From NCBI GenBank assembly GCA_039817205.1, contig JBCBWG010000040.1, forward strand, positions 1 through 18,055: DNA of 18,055 nt, read 5' to 3'. Made by a program: the position numbers and the translations under genes. Below the pieces are notes generated by a model, which was given only the letters and a program-made list of their open reading frames with translations, had not been told where the DNA came from and made no database searches. This DNA comes from JBCBWG01 sp039817205. Lineage in GTDB: Bacteria; Pseudomonadota; Alphaproteobacteria; Rhizobiales; Hyphomicrobiaceae. Within the stretch, counting starts at the first letter, position 1. Every line of letters begins with the position of its first letter. Of the stretch, positions 15,273 to 18,055 are shown piece by piece.

Positions 15273-15572
15273 GGTCAGGCCTCCGCGATGCTGGGCCGCA
15301 AACGTCAAGCCTCTCTAGGCGATTTGTCTGTCTGTGATCCGACGTATGGGCGACAGCGCCGACCAATGGCTAACAGGGCGGCGGCGGAAACAAGGAAGGT
15401 CAGGGAATACGGGAATAGGAGCATTGGGCCGGGGCGTTTGGATGTGCGCTGCAGCGAGCGGCGCCCTTACGTGTTGGCCTCAGCGTGGCATGTCCCTAAA
15501 ACAACCACCAAAAAAGCAGCCGCCATCAAACGTGCGGACGACCGGGACAAACACCAGGATCAGGAGCAACAC
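15273..15572. other. Divergent spacer between the MttB-type and oxoprolinase genes
   Basis: These 300 bases hold the starts and promoters of two divergent genes. A ten-base palindrome CGCTGCAGCG lies at 15447-15456, flanked at a distance by GGGCG (15432-15436) and CGCCC (15462-15466). A short inverted repeat GCCT-CTCT-AGGC is at 15309-15320. No convincing -35/-10 pair, riboswitch or small ORF was found. Confidence 0.45.
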
Positions 15573-18055
15573 ATGGCAGCGTCTCCAGCCACGGCCACGG
15601 GCAACGCCCAGGCCGCAGCAAAGTGGGATTTCTGGATTGATCGCGGCGGCACGTTCACCGATGTCGTCGCCCGCGCGCCGGATGGTTCGGTCTCTGCCAA
15701 GAAGGTTTTGTCGGAAAACCCCGAGGCCTACGACGATGCGGCGCTCGAGGGCATCCGCCGCTTTCTGGGCGTTGCGACAGGCGCGCCGATCCCCGGCGAA
15801 AAAATCGCGACCGTCAAAATGGGGACAACGGTCGCAACGAACGCGCTGCTCGAACGGAAAGGCGACCCGACTGCTCTGGTGATGACGCGCGGCCTCGGAG
15901 ATCAACTGGAGATCGGGTATCAGGCACGGCCTGACATTTTTGCCCGCCAGATCATCAAGCCCGAGACGCTTTACGCGCGCGTCATTGAAGCCAACGAGCG
16001 GGTCCTCGCCGACGGGACGGTCGAGCAGCCGATCGACCTTGCGCATCTCGAACAGCAGTTAAAGGCAGCGCTCGCCGATGGCATTCGTTCGGTGGCGATC
16101 GTTCTGATGCATGCGTTTGCGCATCCAGGCCACGAGTTGAAGGCGGGAGCGCTGGCCCGCAGCCTCGGCTTCGACCAAGTCTCGGTCAGCCATGAAGTCT
16201 CGCCGCTCATCAAGATCGTTGGCCGCGGCGACACGACCGTTGCCGATGCCTATCTCTCGCCGGTCCTCAGCCGCTACGTCGAAAAGGTGACCCACGAATT
16301 GACGCCGGCCGGCGCCGTTGAAGGAGAGAGCGCACCGCGTGTGATGTTCATGGCCTCGTCAGGCGGGCTAAAATCCGCCGGGCTCTTCGAAGGCCGCGAT
16401 GCGATCCTTTCGGGTCCCGCAGGTGGCATAGTCGGCATGGCGGAAACGGCCCAGCGCGCGGGCTTTCGAAACGTCATCGGCTTCGACATGGGTGGCACCT
16501 CGACGGATGTCTCTCATTTCGCTGGCGACTACGAACGTGCCTTTGAGACCGAGGTTGCCGGTGTCCGCATGCGCGTTCCCATGATGCGCATTCACACGGT
16601 GGCCGCCGGTGGTGGTTCGATCCTGCATTACGAAGACAACCGGTTCCGCGTCGGGCCGGACTCCGCTGGCGCCAACCCTGGCCCGAAATGCTATCGCCGC
16701 GGCGGTCCCCTCACCGTGACAGACGCCAACGTCTGCGTTGGCAAACTCAACGCCCGCATCTTTCCAAAGATCTTTGGTAACGCCAGCGACCAGCCGCTCG
16801 ACGAAGACGCTGTCCGCAGCGCATTTGCAGCGCTCGCAGACGACATTGGTGATGGTCGCTCGCCTGAGCAGGTTGCAGACGGATACCTGCGCATCGCTGT
16901 CGAAAACATGGCCAACGCCATCAAAAAAATCTCGGTCCAGCGCGGCTACGACGTCACCGAGTACGCTTTAAATTGTTTCGGCTCGGCCGGCGGACAAACG
17001 GCGTGCGCGATCGCCGATACGCTCGGGATGGAGACCATCATCATTCATCCGCTCTCCGGTCTCTTGTCGGCGTACGGGATGGGTCTCGCGCAAATCAGAG
17101 CGAGCCGCGAGCAATCGCTTGAGACGACGCTTGATACCCAGGCGATGCGGCCAATCGAAGATCTCGGCGTCGAGTTGGTCGAAGAGGTGACCGAGGAAGT
17201 CATCGCACAAGGCGTCGCGGCGGGCGACATCGCCACGACGACCTGGCTGCATATCCGCTACGAGGGCACCGACACAGCGCTCCAGGTGATGCTCGATAAA
17301 CCCGACATCATGCGCCGCGAGTTTGAGACCGAGCACCTGAAGCGGTTCGGGTTTGTCTCGCCTGAAAAATCGATCGTGGTTGCAGCGATCGAGGTTGAGG
17401 CAGCGGGCGGTGGCTTCGGCATGTCGCAGCTGGAAAGCGGTGATCTCGGGACCACCGATCGACGCCCGGCAACTGCCAGCGATCAAATCCGGTTTTTCTC
17501 CGGCGGCGCCTGGCACGACGCGATGGTCATCCTGCGCGATGATCTGACTGTCGGCCACGTGGTCACGGGACCCGCGCTGGTGATTGAGGCCAACCAGACG
17601 GTCGTCGTCGAACCCGGTTGGGAACTCGCCGTCGCGGCAACGAACGATCTGATCCTTCAGCGCATCGAGGCCCGCTCGCGAGAGGCTGTTGGCGAAGAAG
17701 CCGATCCGGTTCTGCTTGAGGTGTTCAACAATCTCTTCATGTCGATCGCCGAACAGATGGGCGAGGCGCTTCGCAACACCGCCCAGTCCGTCAATATCAA
17801 AGAGCGGCTCGACTTCTCCTGCGCCGTCTTCGACGCGGATGGCCAGCTTGTTGCGAACGCACCCCACATGCCGGTCCATCTCGGCTCGATGGATAAGTCG
17901 GTTGAGACGATCATCGAAAACCGCCGCGATGAGATGCAGCCCGGCGACGTTTATATGTTGAACGCGCCATATAACGGCGGCACGCACTTGCCCGACATCA
18001 CCGTAATCACGCCGGTCTTCACAGCCGACGGTCGGGACGTTTTGTTCTATGTCGC
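15573..18055 (+). CDS. Fused HyuA-HyuB 5-oxoprolinase/hydantoinase family protein, partial
   Basis: The gene runs off the right edge; 827 codons of a family that is usually about 1200-1300 residues are visible. Enzymes of this family open cyclic amides (5-oxoproline, hydantoins) with ATP. The HyuA half shows WIDRGGTFTDV (21-31), MGTTVATNALLERKG (83-97), SGPAGGIVGMAE, GFDMGGTSTDVS (about 303-314), HTVAAGGGSI and FGSAGGQTAC, an actin-like ATPase fold. The HyuB half starts near residue 710 with LEVFNNLFMSIAEQMGEALR, then DFSCAVFDADGQLVANAPHM, PVHLGSM and the NAPYNGGTHLPDIT segment at the edge. The start at 15573 has AGGAG about six bases upstream. Fusion of both halves is usual in OplAH-type oxoprolinases, but substrate cannot be told from the sequence. 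It is divergent from the MttB-type gene, which suggests shared control. Confidence 0.93.
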   Translation, partial: MAASPATATGNAQAAAKWDFWIDRGGTFTDVVARAPDGSVSAKKVLSENPEAYDDAALEGIRRFLGVATGAPIPGEKIATVKMGTTVATNALLERKGDPTALVMTRGLGDQLEIGYQARPDIFARQIIKPETLYARVIEANERVLADGTVEQPIDLAHLEQQLKAALADGIRSVAIVLMHAFAHPGHELKAGALARSLGFDQVSVSHEVSPLIKIVGRGDTTVADAYLSPVLSRYVEKVTHELTPAGAVEGESAPRVMFMASSGGLKSAGLFEGRDAILSGPAGGIVGMAETAQRAGFRNVIGFDMGGTSTDVSHFAGDYERAFETEVAGVRMRVPMMRIHTVAAGGGSILHYEDNRFRVGPDSAGANPGPKCYRRGGPLTVTDANVCVGKLNARIFPKIFGNASDQPLDEDAVRSAFAALADDIGDGRSPEQVADGYLRIAVENMANAIKKISVQRGYDVTEYALNCFGSAGGQTACAIADTLGMETIIIHPLSGLLSAYGMGLAQIRASREQSLETTLDTQAMRPIEDLGVELVEEVTEEVIAQGVAAGDIATTTWLHIRYEGTDTALQVMLDKPDIMRREFETEHLKRFGFVSPEKSIVVAAIEVEAAGGGFGMSQLESGDLGTTDRRPATASDQIRFFSGGAWHDAMVILRDDLTVGHVVTGPALVIEANQTVVVEPGWELAVAATNDLILQRIEARSREAVGEEADPVLLEVFNNLFMSIAEQMGEALRNTAQSVNIKERLDFSCAVFDADGQLVANAPHMPVHLGSMDKSVETIIENRRDEMQPGDVYMLNAPYNGGTHLPDITVITPVFTADGRDVLFYV

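Noticed and set aside
15309..15572. Riboswitch in the spacer before the oxoprolinase
   Set aside because: No glycine, cobalamin or SAM riboswitch core could be recognised; only short palindromes are visible.
16968..17987. 339-codon minus-strand frame opposite the oxoprolinase gene
   Set aside because: The plus strand here carries clear HyuA and HyuB motifs; the antisense translation has none.

Overview
The window looks like chromosomal DNA from an alphaproteobacterium, most likely of the Hyphomicrobiales (rhizobial) kind. The grounds are high GC in most genes (one 60-base line counted by hand in the helicase gene is about 65%), a 430-residue PurA with the alphaproteobacterial style of C-terminus, a ParE/RhlE/PurA housekeeping set, and a long MttB-family protein beside a fused HyuAB-type oxoprolinase. 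The order cannot be fixed from the sequence alone.

Layout. Bases 1-1463 (minus) hold a membrane J-domain-type protein, cut by the window edge, and upstream of it a von Willebrand A protein; they look co-transcribed. Bases 1599-4808 (minus) hold one large intact ORF built like bifunctional PutA (proline dehydrogenase plus aldehyde dehydrogenase) but lacking the recognisable catalytic residues of both halves. A 348-base divergent region with an 11-bp direct repeat separates it from panC (plus, 5157-6041), which is visibly more AT-rich than its surroundings. Next is a calcium-binding RTX-repeat protein (6196-7299), probably a type I secretion substrate. A roughly 400-base spacer with hairpins leads to parE (7716-9689) and a TTG-started RhlE-type DEAD-box helicase (9963-11603). 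tRNA-Thr(UGU) follows at 11757-11832, directly preceded by a 10-bp perfect hairpin and directly followed by a 54-bp repeat that recurs 117 bases on. On the minus strand come purA (12245-13537) and an MttB-family methyltransferase (13713-15272). Divergent from the latter is a fused HyuA-HyuB oxoprolinase/hydantoinase (15573 to the window end, cut).

How the genes relate. Most are independent housekeeping units: pantothenate synthesis, chromosome decatenation, RNA remodelling, AMP synthesis, threonine decoding. Three carry accessory interest: the PutA-shaped apparent double pseudoenzyme, the RTX protein without a neighbouring transporter, and the divergent methyltransferase/oxoprolinase pair, which suggests use of a methylated or cyclic-amide nitrogen compound. 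No CRISPR array, insertion sequence, phage gene or replication origin was seen. The strongest candidate for something undescribed is the PutA-shaped protein together with the repeated operator-like sequence in front of it.
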